A DNA stretch of 64,000 nucleotides from CAZYTX01 sp964650485 (lineage in GTDB: Bacteria; RBG-13-61-14; DATKZS01). The notes below the pieces were generated by a model, which saw only the letters and a list, made by a program, of their open reading frames with translations, searched no databases and was not told where the DNA came from. Both the position numbers and the translations under genes were made by a program. The stretch lies in the NCBI GenBank assembly GCA_964650485.1, contig CAZYTX010000014.1, positions 9,622-73,621 of the forward strand. Reading direction: 5' to 3'. This document shows positions 34,466 through 43,188 of the stretch, in pieces (the first letter of the stretch is position 1; each line of letters begins with the position of its first letter).

Positions 34466-35935
34466 TTACGGTCCCAGGTACCCCTGCACCAGGCCCAGCG
34501 ATATGAAAGGAACGTAGGTGATAAAAATGATAGCAATAAACATCGCCACATAAAAGGGCCACACTGACCGGGAGACCGTCTCGATGTTGCTCTCGCCCAC
34601 TGCGCAGCCCACGAAGAGCACGCTCCCCACCGGGGGGGTGCAAAGGCCCAGCCCCAGGTTGGCTATCATGATGATGCCGAAGTGCACCGGGTCCACACCG
34701 ATGTGCCCGGCCACGGGCAGCAGTATAGGCGTTAGTATAATGATAAGCGGGGCCATGTCCATGATGGCGCCCAGCATGAGCAGCATGAGGTTTATGAAAA
34801 GGAGCAGCAGGTACTTGTTCTCGGTGATGGAGAGCAAAAGCCCGGTGGCGGCCTCGGGCACGTGCAGCCGGGTGAGGCAGTAGCCGAAGGCGGTGGCGTT
34901 TCCGATCAGCCACATGACCATGACTATGACCTTCATGGCCTGCAGGGCCACCCTGGGGTAGTCCCTGATGGATGTGTCCCTGTAGAGCAGCGCGAAGATC
35001 ACGAAGTTCACCAGTATGGCCCACACCACAGCGATCACCGATGACTCGATGGCGGTGAACCAGCCGAACACTATCCCGCCCACGATGATGAAGGGGCTTA
35101 TTATGGGCAGCGCCGCGTCGCGCACCACCGCGATCACGCCTTTGAGCCCGGCCGCGCCGCGCCTGTTGTACACCCTGAGCCCGAGGAGGACGAAGAGGGC
35201 CGCGATGACTGCCGCGGCAATATAAGCTCCGATCCAGCCCTTGTGCACCCCGTAGAAGACCGCGGTGGAGACCAGCACGGCGCCTGCGAACTCGGCCACC
35301 GCTGTCTTGAGGGGCAGGTCGGACTCGCGGCCGTAGCCCCTCCTCACGGCGATGATGACCGCGACGGTTATGAGGGAGAGCCCCACCAGCACGCCGGGCA
35401 CTATCCCGGCGATGAACAGTGCCTCGATGCTGGCCGCGCCCCCGGCTGCCAGCGAGTATATGATGGCGTTGTGGCTGGGCGGTATGAGCAGACCCTGTGT
35501 GGAGCCGGTGATGGTCACGCTCACCGAGTAGCCGCGTTCGCTTCCCTTTTCCACCATGGATGGTATGAGGGTGGCGCCCACCGCGGAGGTCGCGGCCACC
35601 GCGGAGCCGGAGATGGCCCCGAAGAACATGGATGACACTATGTTCACCACCGCGAGCCCGCCCGGCAGCCAGCCCACGAACAGGGACGCCAGGTCAACCA
35701 TCTTGCGGGCCATGCCCCCCTGTGACATGACCGCGCCGGCCAATACGAAGAAGGGTATGGCCAGCAGCGAGTCCTTGTCCATGCCCGAGAAGATGAGCTG
35801 GGCCGTGACCACCGGGTCAATGCCCATGACCGCCATGGTGATGAGAGAGCTTATGCCCAGTGCGAAGGAGATGGGCACGCGCAGCCCCACCATGAGCATG
35901 AAGCTGGCCACAAGCAGGACGGCCTCAGCAGGCAT
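34466..35935 (-). CDS. TRAP transporter large permease (DctM)
   Basis: 489 residues, mostly membrane helices. DctM signatures: FFGAISGSAVAATSAVGATLIPSM, GSTQGLLIPPSHNAIIYSLAAGG and, near the end, HFGIIMIANLGLGLCTPPVGSVLFVGCAVG. It forms the sodium-coupled channel subunit for carboxylates, sialic acid or other organic anions. It is about 60 residues longer than usual, because of two extra hydrophobic segments around 215-275 (AGAVLVSTAVFYGVHKGW, IAAAVIAALFVLLGLRVYN). It overlaps dctQ by 11 bases. No DctP binding protein is in the window. Confidence 0.95.
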   Translation of the reverse strand: MPAEAVLLVASFMLMVGLRVPISFALGISSLITMAVMGIDPVVTAQLIFSGMDKDSLLAIPFFVLAGAVMSQGGMARKMVDLASLFVGWLPGGLAVVNIVSSMFFGAISGSAVAATSAVGATLIPSMVEKGSERGYSVSVTITGSTQGLLIPPSHNAIIYSLAAGGAASIEALFIAGIVPGVLVGLSLITVAVIIAVRRGYGRESDLPLKTAVAEFAGAVLVSTAVFYGVHKGWIGAYIAAAVIAALFVLLGLRVYNRRGAAGLKGVIAVVRDAALPIISPFIIVGGIVFGWFTAIESSVIAVVWAILVNFVIFALLYRDTSIRDYPRVALQAMKVIVMVMWLIGNATAFGYCLTRLHVPEAATGLLLSITENKYLLLLFINLMLLMLGAIMDMAPLIIILTPILLPVAGHIGVDPVHFGIIMIANLGLGLCTPPVGSVLFVGCAVGESNIETVSRSVWPFYVAMFIAIIFITYVPFISLGLVQGYLGP

Positions 35936-36422
35936 CCGCCGCCTCGTCGGGCCTGCCCCTTATGTCGGCCAGTATGTGCTCCAGCGCCGCCAGGACCAGG
36001 AGCAGGCCGGTAAGAGGGAGGGGGATGTATGATACGCCCACCGGGATGCCGGTCCCTGGCAATGACTGGCCCATGAACTCTTTTGCCACCACCGAGCCGG
36101 CCAGAAGCAGGAACACGGAGAAAACAAGGATCAACAGGTCAACGCCCAGAAGTATCCATCTCCTCTTTTTCGGAAAGACAAAGTCCACCAGAAACTCCAG
36201 GGTGATGTGGCCCCGCTCGCGGTGCAGCACCGCGGAGCCCAGGCAACCCATCCACACCATGGAAAGAAGCACCAGCTCCTTTGACCAGGCCGGGGTATCG
36301 CCGGTTATGCTGCGAAGCGATATCTCGTAAGACTCGACCACCACCATCACGCTGAGCAGCACCACCGTGGTCCAGCGGAACACCGCGAACAGGGGATTTA
36401 TGGCTTTTGCAAAGCGATCCAT
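35925..36422 (-). CDS. TRAP transporter small permease (DctQ)
   Basis: 165 residues from the ATG at 36422; an upstream in-frame extension is antisense to moxR and compositionally odd. Four membrane helices and the DctQ pattern SYEISLRSITGDTPAWSKELVLLSMVWMGCLGSAVLHRERGHITLEFLVD are typical. It pairs with the DctM encoded next. It begins 11 bases after the moxR stop at the end of the long lipid A array, so it may share that transcript. Confidence 0.92.
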   Translation of the reverse strand: MDRFAKAINPLFAVFRWTTVVLLSVMVVVESYEISLRSITGDTPAWSKELVLLSMVWMGCLGSAVLHRERGHITLEFLVDFVFPKKRRWILLGVDLLILVFSVFLLLAGSVVAKEFMGQSLPGTGIPVGVSYIPLPLTGLLLVLAALEHILADIRGRPDEAADAC

Positions 36423-36433
36423 GTGCAAGGGAC

Positions 36434-37396
36434 TCAATAAGGCGCCGGGACTTCTTCCAGGACCTCTTCCACCACCTCGCGGGCCGCGTGCCTCTTCTCC
36501 TCGGCCTGGCCCGGGCCGGAGACTATTACGCGGTGGCCCAGCACTGCCGCGGCCAGGGCCTTTACGTCGTCGGGCAGGCAGAAGTCGCGGCCCTGGACCA
36601 GGGCCCATGACCTGGCGGCCTGGGCAAGCCCCAGGGACCCGCGGGGGCTGGCCCCCAGCCGCAGCCTGTCATGGGACCGGGTGCGTCCGGCTATCTCCAG
36701 GATGTAGTCAACGATCTCGGGCGCTATCTTGACCCGGTCGGCCCGCTCCTGCCATAGGACCACCTCGTCGGCGTCCATCACCGGCTTGAAGTCCGGGGGC
36801 AAGGACTCCGGCCTACTGCGGGAGATTATCTCCCGCTCGGAATCCATGGCCGGGTACCCCACCTGTATGCTCATGAGGAACCGGTCGAGCTGGCTGTCGG
36901 GCAGAGGGTACGACCCGTGGTGCTCCAGCGGGTTCTCGGTGGCTATCACCATGAATGGCCGGGGCAGGAAGATGGTCTCGCCCTCGATGGTCACTTGGGA
37001 CTCGTTCATGGCCTCCAAAAGCGCGCTCTGGGTGCGGGGGGTGGTGCGGTTGATCTCGTCGGCGAGCACGAAGGAATTGAATATGGGGCCGGGCATGAAC
37101 CTGAACTCTCCCCTGTCGGGCTCGTACACCTTGATGCCCAGGATGTCCGAGGGCAAAAGGTCGGAGGTGAACTGGATGCGCCTGAAAGAGCTCTTCACCC
37201 CCGCGGCGAGGGTGCGGGCCAGGGTGGTCTTGCCCACCCCGGGTATGTCCTCGATGAGCACGTGTCCCCTGGCCAGCAGCGCGGCCACCACCATGCGCAC
37301 GACCTGCTCCTTGCCCAGGATCACCCGGGAGACCGATGATACAAGATGGTCCATGCGCTCTCTCGCGGCCTCGGCTTGCATCTCTTTTTTTTTCAA
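36434..37396 (-). CDS. MoxR-family AAA+ ATPase
   Basis: 320 residues. Walker A IPGVGKTTLA, Walker B FVLADEINR, the sensor region ATENPLEHHGSYPLPDSQLDRF and the arginine finger region follow MoxR order. MoxR ATPases act as chaperones for metalloenzymes and envelope proteins, normally beside DUF58 and VWA-domain genes. None is present here. It abuts the lpxL-like gene end with no gap, so it is cotranscribed with envelope genes. Confidence 0.93.
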   Translation of the reverse strand: MKKKEMQAEAARERMDHLVSSVSRVILGKEQVVRMVVAALLARGHVLIEDIPGVGKTTLARTLAAGVKSSFRRIQFTSDLLPSDILGIKVYEPDRGEFRFMPGPIFNSFVLADEINRTTPRTQSALLEAMNESQVTIEGETIFLPRPFMVIATENPLEHHGSYPLPDSQLDRFLMSIQVGYPAMDSEREIISRSRPESLPPDFKPVMDADEVVLWQERADRVKIAPEIVDYILEIAGRTRSHDRLRLGASPRGSLGLAQAARSWALVQGRDFCLPDDVKALAAAVLGHRVIVSGPGQAEEKRHAAREVVEEVLEEVPAPY

Positions 37397-38407
37397 TTAT
37401 CCGCCTTTTTCTCCCGTTTTTTTAGCTACGTCCCCGGAGGTCAGGTAGTCTCCCTTCTTTCTGGCACGCGCTCTTTTTTCCTCGTGCCTTTTCCTGCCCA
37501 GGATGTCGTCGGTGGTGCCGTCGGGCCTCCTCCTCCACCGGTTGTGGGCCCACAGCCACTGCTCGGGGAACTCCCTTATTGCCCTCTCCACCTCGCTTGC
37601 AATGGCCTGGGTCACTATCCTGTTGTTCTCCTGGGGGTCGTCGGTGAGTTCGAATCGGAGCGGCTCTTTGAAGATGGCGCGGAAGTGGCCGGGCCTGGTC
37701 CTCGGTATCCAGTATGGTATCAGGGGGATGTCGCTCTTCCAGGCCAGGTAGCCCGGGACCACGTGGGTGAGGGCCTTCCTCCCGAAGAAGTCCACGAATA
37801 TGCCCTGCGAGTGCCTGGACTCCTGGTCCATGTAAAGCCCGATCAGCTCTCCCCTTGCCGCGGCCTCCTCGATCCTCCTGCCCGTGCCGCTGGTGGTGAT
37901 GATCTTTCCGCCGAACTTTGCGGCCACGTACTCGAACAGCTCCTGCATCCTCGGGTTCCGAAGCGGCCTTGCCAGCATGTTGAAGCCCGGCACCTGGGGG
38001 AACCTGTACACCACCGAGGCCATGGAGGTCCACCCTCCGAGGTGTCCGCCGAACACGAAGAACCCTCTTCCCTCTTCCGCCAGCCTGTCAATAATCTCCG
38101 CACCCTCGATTTGAAAGTGTTTCTCCCAGTCCTTGTATATGGAATCCATGTGTATCATCTCGACCATGGAGAGCATCAGGCTCTCGAAAGACCTCCTGGC
38201 TATCTCCTTCCTGCGCTCCGGTGTGGTCTCGCGGCCCAGGGCCAGCTCCAGGTTGTGAAGGGCCAGACGCCTCCTGCCGGGCGCAATGTAATAGGCGGCC
38301 CTGCCAAGGTTTTTGGCAAACCAGAACGACAGCCGCATGGGCGCCACCCTGGCCGCGAGCATGACCCCCCTTATTACCGAGTACACTAATACGTTTATGA
38401 GCCTCAC
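37397..38407 (-). CDS. lysophospholipid acyltransferase, LpxL/HtrB family, with altered catalytic motif
   Basis: 336 residues with an N-terminal hydrophobic segment (about 5-22). It belongs to the lipid A late acyltransferases that move acyl chains from ACP to Kdo-lipid A: RRSFESLMLSMVEMIHM, GFFVFGGHLGGW, GKIITTSGTGRRIEEAA, GLYMDQESRHSQGIFVDFFG and PEQWLWAHNRWRRRPDG are all family blocks. The catalytic H-x4-E/D motif reads H122-LGGW-T127, so the acidic residue is threonine. The C-terminus is a basic tail (KRHEEKRARARKKGD). It overlaps lpxK by four bases. Confidence 0.88.
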   Translation of the reverse strand: MRLINVLVYSVIRGVMLAARVAPMRLSFWFAKNLGRAAYYIAPGRRRLALHNLELALGRETTPERRKEIARRSFESLMLSMVEMIHMDSIYKDWEKHFQIEGAEIIDRLAEEGRGFFVFGGHLGGWTSMASVVYRFPQVPGFNMLARPLRNPRMQELFEYVAAKFGGKIITTSGTGRRIEEAAARGELIGLYMDQESRHSQGIFVDFFGRKALTHVVPGYLAWKSDIPLIPYWIPRTRPGHFRAIFKEPLRFELTDDPQENNRIVTQAIASEVERAIREFPEQWLWAHNRWRRRPDGTTDDILGRKRHEEKRARARKKGDYLTSGDVAKKTGEKGG

Positions 38408-39513
38408 GCCGCGGGCTCCTCCTCCCCCACGAAGCGCCGGATCAGCTTCAAAAGCTCTTCCTCCGCGCCGTGGAAGTCGGGCTCCACCTTGAGCACGTCC
38501 AGGGGAGTGCGCCCCGCCCAGCCGGGCCTGATCTTCACCGCGTCCTTTTCAGTGGTGATGAGACGCTGTGCGCCGCAGCGCCCGGCCGCCGCGGCCAGGG
38601 CCTCGATATCGGCGCGGGTGTATGGATGGTGGTCTTTGAAGACCTCGCTTCCCCTGACCTCCACCCCGGCCTCCTCCAGGGTGTTTAAGAACCCCTGGGG
38701 GGTGCCGATCCCGCAGAACGCGAACGAGGACTGGTTGAGAGGCCTTATTTGATCGCCCTGGATGGATGTTATCCCCCTGATCTTCAGCCGCATGGGGAAC
38801 ACGGGCGCCTCCGGACACACCCTTTCCATCCACTCCCACCTTGGCGTGTCGGGGGAGTCGGCCCGGGAGAGCACTATGGCGTGGGCGCTCGCCGCCGCGG
38901 TCAAGGGCTCCCTCAGCGGCCCCCGGGGCAGCAAGTAATGCTTTGCGGGGTCGTCTTTCGAGTCCAGCACTATTATGTCCATGTCCCTCTCCAGCGCGAG
39001 GTGCTGGAACCCGTCGTCCAGCACCAGGTGGGTGGCGCCGAATGATTTAATCGCGGTCTCGCAGGCTCTTGTCCTGTCTTTGCCTGCCACCACCGGCACC
39101 CCGGGCAAATGAGATGCCAGCATCACCGGCTCGTCGCCGGCAAGCTCCGGGCTCGATATGTTTCCCCTTCCATCGGACACGACCATTGGCCCGGCCGCGC
39201 TTCCCTTGTACCCCCTGCATATGAGGGCGCTTTTCATCCCGTTCTCGAACAGCTTCCTCGCCGTCCATTCCGCCAGCGGGGTCTTGCCGACGCCGCCCAC
39301 TGTGATGTTCCCGGCCACTATCACCCTGGCGCCCACCCGGCTTCTTGCCAGCAGTCCTCTTTGAAAGGCCCTGCGCCGGGCAATGACCGCGGCGTTGTAG
39401 ATGCCGGACAGGATCAGAAGCGGGGCCCGGAGTCCCCTTGCCAAGAGTGACCCTTCCCCCTTCCTGGTCCATACGCGCTCTTCAGGCCTTCTCTGCCACA
39501 CTTCACCACTCAC
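38404..39513 (-). CDS. lpxK: tetraacyldisaccharide 4'-kinase
   Basis: 369 residues. LpxK phosphorylates the 4' position of the lipid A disaccharide at the inner membrane. The P-loop GNITVGGVGKTPLAEW, the ALICRGYKGSAAGP stretch, DEPVMLASHLPGVPVVAGKDR, HLVLDDGFQHLALERDMDIIVLDS and FCGIGTPQGFLNTLE are diagnostic. An N-terminal hydrophobic stretch (about 27-44) is expected. Its substrate-making enzyme LpxB is absent from this cluster. Confidence 0.96.
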   Translation of the reverse strand: MSGEVWQRRPEERVWTRKGEGSLLARGLRAPLLILSGIYNAAVIARRRAFQRGLLARSRVGARVIVAGNITVGGVGKTPLAEWTARKLFENGMKSALICRGYKGSAAGPMVVSDGRGNISSPELAGDEPVMLASHLPGVPVVAGKDRTRACETAIKSFGATHLVLDDGFQHLALERDMDIIVLDSKDDPAKHYLLPRGPLREPLTAAASAHAIVLSRADSPDTPRWEWMERVCPEAPVFPMRLKIRGITSIQGDQIRPLNQSSFAFCGIGTPQGFLNTLEEAGVEVRGSEVFKDHHPYTRADIEALAAAAGRCGAQRLITTEKDAVKIRPGWAGRTPLDVLKVEPDFHGAEEELLKLIRRFVGEEEPAA

Positions 39514-39534
39514 ACCTCGCCCCTCAAACCTTGT

Positions 39535-41358
39535 TCAAGACTCCACGGCCTCCTTCTCATCCGGGCCGTAATGGTCCTCGGCATAAGACCCCAGAAAGAA
39601 CTGCATCTCGTAGAGCCGCTTGTACTCGCCGGCAAAATCCATGAGCTGGTTATGCGTTCCCTGCTCCACCACCTCGCCCCTCTTTATGACCACTATCTTG
39701 TCCGCGTGCCTTATGGTGGAGAGCCGGTGGGCGATTGCTATTGTGGTCCTGTTCTTCATCAGGGAGTCGAGTGCCTTTTGCACCTCGCGCTCCGCGGAGG
39801 TGTCGAGCGCGGATGTTGCCTCGTCGAGGATAAGTATGGGCGGGTCTTTTAGCAGTGCCCGGGCGATGGCTATCCTCTGCTTCTCTCCCCCGGAGAGCCT
39901 CACCCCCCTCTCGCCTATGAGGGAGTCGTATCCTTCCGGCAGCCTGGATATGAACTCGTGGGCGTTGGCCGCCCTGGCCGCGGCCTTGATCTCCTCCATT
40001 CTCTTTTCTTCTGAGCCGTAGCGGATGTTGTTGGCCACGGTGTCGTTGAACAGGAAGGTCTCCTGTGTGACCACCCCGATCTGCATGCGCAGACTGTTCA
40101 AGGTCACGTCCCTTATGTCCGTGCCGTCAATTGTGATCCTTCCTTGTGTTACGTCGTAGAACCGGGGCAGGAGGTTCACCACCGTGGTCTTGCCGGCGCC
40201 CGACTCTCCCACCAGGGCCACCAGCTCGCCTTTCCTTGCCTCCAGGTTGAAGCTTTTCAGCACCATGTCGTTTTTATAGCGGAAGGACACGTCCTCGTAC
40301 CTGATCTCTTTTTCCATGGGGGGCAGTGGCACAGCGTCCGGGGCCTCGGTCACGGTGCTCTGTTTTTCAAAGGTCTCCTGTATCCTTTCCGCAGCCCCGT
40401 AGGTTGCGTTGAACTCGCCGAAGATGGACCCCAGCTTGCGCACCGGGTTGTACATGAGCCCGAGCGCCATGAGGTACGAGACGAACTTGCCTATCACGTC
40501 CGGGTCGGTCGCGGCCTGCTCGATTATCTTTACCGAGCCGAGATACGCCACCGGGGCCACGCCCAGGGAGGCTATCACTCCCAACAGCGGCGAGATCAAC
40601 TGCTTTACCGCCTGGTACTTGAACTGTATCTTCAAGAGCCGGTCGTTCTCTTTTGCGTACTTTTCCACCTCCTTCTGCTCGCGTGCAAAGGCCTTTACCA
40701 CCTTGGCCCCGGCGTAGGTCTCCTGCATGATGCTGTGCAGCTCAGCCACCTGCCGGAGCCCTTTCTTGGTGTACCTCTTCATGGCCGAGCCCACCCGCTG
40801 GGTGGGATAAACCGTGAGCGGGATTGCAAGCAGGGCCAGGATGGACAGGTAAGGCTGCTGGTAAAAGCACACCCCGGCCAGCAGGATGAGCTGGAACACG
40901 TTGTGGAAGGTGTCAATGGACAGCGGCACCACCCTCTGCATGCGGGCCACGTCGTTTACGGTCCGGGCCATCATCTCCCCGGTGGAGGTCCGCTCGTAGT
41001 GGTCCAGGCTGAGGAACATGAAGTGGTCGTAGAGCGCCACCCTGATGTCCCTTATCACCCTTACGATCAGCTTGCCCAGAAGATACTTTGACAGGAAGGT
41101 GAACACGCCCCTGTAAAGGAAGAGCACGATGATGAAGATAGGCAGTATCCACAGGACCGACCTGGCCTCTTCAGGCCTTTGCAGCATGAGGTTGGTGAAG
41201 GGGTCTGCGAGCACGGCCAGCGACGGGTCTGCAACCGACGCCAGGGCAGAGAGCACCACCACCAGGTACACCGAGAACCTGTACCTCACGAAGTAGGGGT
41301 AGACGTACTTCCAGGTTTCCTTGAAGTGCGGCTTGTCTTTCTTTTTCCTGCTGCTCAA
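39535..41358 (-). CDS. msbA: lipid A export ABC transporter, MsbA-type
   Basis: 607 residues from TTG 41358 (TTGA overlap with the oxidoreductase stop). A six-helix membrane domain (about 20-320) is fused to an ATPase domain: Walker A VGESGAGKTTVV, Q-loop VTQETFLFNDTV, signature LSGGEKQRIAIARAL, Walker B ILILDEATSALD and switch histidine IAIAHRLSTI. Context among lipid A genes supports MsbA, the flippase of core lipid A, over other exporters. Family overlap leaves some doubt. Confidence 0.9.
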   Translation of the reverse strand: MSSRKKKDKPHFKETWKYVYPYFVRYRFSVYLVVVLSALASVADPSLAVLADPFTNLMLQRPEEARSVLWILPIFIIVLFLYRGVFTFLSKYLLGKLIVRVIRDIRVALYDHFMFLSLDHYERTSTGEMMARTVNDVARMQRVVPLSIDTFHNVFQLILLAGVCFYQQPYLSILALLAIPLTVYPTQRVGSAMKRYTKKGLRQVAELHSIMQETYAGAKVVKAFAREQKEVEKYAKENDRLLKIQFKYQAVKQLISPLLGVIASLGVAPVAYLGSVKIIEQAATDPDVIGKFVSYLMALGLMYNPVRKLGSIFGEFNATYGAAERIQETFEKQSTVTEAPDAVPLPPMEKEIRYEDVSFRYKNDMVLKSFNLEARKGELVALVGESGAGKTTVVNLLPRFYDVTQGRITIDGTDIRDVTLNSLRMQIGVVTQETFLFNDTVANNIRYGSEEKRMEEIKAAARAANAHEFISRLPEGYDSLIGERGVRLSGGEKQRIAIARALLKDPPILILDEATSALDTSAEREVQKALDSLMKNRTTIAIAHRLSTIRHADKIVVIKRGEVVEQGTHNQLMDFAGEYKRLYEMQFFLGSYAEDHYGPDEKEAVES

Positions 41359-42323
41359 GCCAGGTCCTCCGGTCCCGGGGTCCTCTCTATGCAGTCGAGT
41401 ATCTGGAGCGAGGTCGAGAGCGCACGCCTGCCGTCCTCCGCGGTCACCGGCGGCTGCTCCCTGGTCTCGACCGCGTGCAGGAATGCCTTTATCTCCATCT
41501 CCAGTGCGTCCTTGCTCTCCAGGGGGACTTCTTCCACCTTGATCCTGGACATGGGGTCATCGGGGTCTCCCTCTCCCAGGGAGAAGAGTGCCATTTTCTG
41601 CTCCTGGTAGTCAATGCTTATATAGCTTTCGTGCTGGAATATCTTGATTTTCCTCACCTGCTGTCCCAGCGAGACCCTGCTTGCGGTAAGGTTTGCCACC
41701 GCGCCGCTTACAAACTCTATCCTTGCGTTGGCCATGTCGGTCTTGTCGGATAGCACGGGCACGCCTATGGCGGAGACCCGCTTTATGGGCGAGTGCACGA
41801 AGCTTAGCACTATGTCCAGGTCGTGTATCATGAGGTCGGTGACCACGTCAATGTTTGCCGCCCTCTCCTTGAAACCCGAGAGTCTCTCTGCCTGTATGAA
41901 TGCCGGCTTCACCACCGAGTCCTTTAGCTTCATGATGGGGGGGTTGAACCGCTCCAGGTGCCCGGGCATGTATACCCTGCCCAGCTCCTCTGCCATGCGG
42001 CAAAGCTCCGCGGCCTCCTCCGCGGTTGTTGTAACCGGCTTTTCCAACAGGATATCACATCCAGCGTTTAGACTCTCCTTTGCAACCTGGAAGTGGGCCG
42101 GCGTGGGTACGGCAATGGACACGGCGTCCACTTCGGACAACACTTCGCGGAAGTCATAGGCCGGCCTGGCCCCGTTATCCTCTGCGGCCCTGTCCGCCCT
42201 ATCCTTCTCCACGTCCACGCAATAGAGAAGATCAGCGTCGTCCATGCCAGCGAACTTCTGGGCGTGGAACCTGCCCAGGTAACCCACGCCTATGACCGCG
42301 ACCTTGACCGGAGTTTTACCCAT
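41355..42323 (-). CDS. Gfo/Idh/MocA-family oxidoreductase of the lipid A cluster
   Basis: 322 residues. The Rossmann motif AVIGVGYLGRFHAQKF and the catalytic EKPVTTTAEEA define the family, with a C-terminal alpha/beta domain (DVVTDLMIHDLDIVLSF holding the conserved histidine). Such a gene is often found between lpxI and lpxB in Desulfobacterota. GnnA, which oxidises UDP-GlcNAc for amide-linked (GlcN3N) lipid A, belongs to this family, but no GnnB aminotransferase is adjacent, so that role is only a possibility. Overlaps both neighbours by 4-8 bases. Confidence 0.85.
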   Translation of the reverse strand: MGKTPVKVAVIGVGYLGRFHAQKFAGMDDADLLYCVDVEKDRADRAAEDNGARPAYDFREVLSEVDAVSIAVPTPAHFQVAKESLNAGCDILLEKPVTTTAEEAAELCRMAEELGRVYMPGHLERFNPPIMKLKDSVVKPAFIQAERLSGFKERAANIDVVTDLMIHDLDIVLSFVHSPIKRVSAIGVPVLSDKTDMANARIEFVSGAVANLTASRVSLGQQVRKIKIFQHESYISIDYQEQKMALFSLGEGDPDDPMSRIKVEEVPLESKDALEMEIKAFLHAVETREQPPVTAEDGRRALSTSLQILDCIERTPGPEDLA

Positions 42324-43188
42324 GTTCCGCCCTGAGGTTTGCGAGGTCCACGCCCACTATGCAAAGGCCCCGCTCGTCCGCACTCGCAACCATGGCATCC
42401 CTCTCCACCATCAGCACCATGCCGGCCTCCACAGCCAGCACACCCGCGGCCCGGCTGCTCATCACTCCCAGGGTGTCCATGCCCACCGCGGGCACGTCAA
42501 AGCGCATGTCCTGGCCCGGCTTTGCCACCTTGACCACCACTGCCCCGCCCTGCTCTCCCGGGCCCGGGCCGGACATGGCAAGCTCAGACCCCCGAACAAT
42601 GGCCCGGTCCGTGCCTTCCACCGCCTCCACAGCCATCACCGCCTTGTGTCTTACCACCACGGTCTGACCGATGTCCAGCTTCCCTATGGCCTTTGCAATG
42701 CCGGCCCCGAAGCCTATGTCCTCCCACTCGGATGCGCTCGGCTCCCTCGCGGTGAGCACGCCCTTCGGAGCGAAGAACTGCTCAAGAAAGCGCACCGCCT
42801 CCACCACCTCGATGCCCCTCCTGGAGAGCTCGTCAATCAACAGGGTCATGATGGTGTCAACCCGCCGGTCGGGGAGGCGCTTCCACAGCTCCCAGGCCAG
42901 CTCGTCGAACAGGGGCCTCCCGGCGAGCACGCTGGTCTGCGCCACGCTCCCGATGGTGACCGCCCTCTTTATGCCCCTCTCCTCGATGCTGCCAAACAGT
43001 GAGTCCAACTGGCAGAATGGAAGGACGGTGATTGACTCGGAGACCTCGGCCAGTCCCGGGTCCATCATTCCATTGAAGCCGAATACGTGCACCTTGTAGC
43101 CCTTTTCACGGGCGGATGCGGCCACCATAACCGGCAGGCGTCCGTGCCCGGCCAGCAGCGCCAGGGCCTCAGTCTCTGATGATCCCAC
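42316..43188 (-). CDS. lpxI: UDP-2,3-diacylglucosamine pyrophosphatase
   Basis: 290 residues of the DUF1009/LpxI family, which replaces LpxH in many bacteria and makes lipid X from UDP-diacylglucosamine. Recognisable parts are LALLAGHGRLPVMVAASAREKG, the central linker segment RAVTIGSVAQTSV, and the C-terminal domain with GTDRAIVRGSELA, VVKVAKPGQDMRFDVPAVGMDTL and EAGMVLMVERDAM. Its last bases overlap the oxidoreductase start, and its own start lies within the lpxA 3' end. Confidence 0.95.
   Translation of the reverse strand: MGSSETEALALLAGHGRLPVMVAASAREKGYKVHVFGFNGMMDPGLAEVSESITVLPFCQLDSLFGSIEERGIKRAVTIGSVAQTSVLAGRPLFDELAWELWKRLPDRRVDTIMTLLIDELSRRGIEVVEAVRFLEQFFAPKGVLTAREPSASEWEDIGFGAGIAKAIGKLDIGQTVVVRHKAVMAVEAVEGTDRAIVRGSELAMSGPGPGEQGGAVVVKVAKPGQDMRFDVPAVGMDTLGVMSSRAAGVLAVEAGMVLMVERDAMVASADERGLCIVGVDLANLRAEHG

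Noticed and set aside
35925..36608. 62-residue Pro/Gly/Arg-rich extension of DctQ
   Set aside because: It is antisense-frame reading of moxR; the ATG at 36422 gives a normal DctQ.
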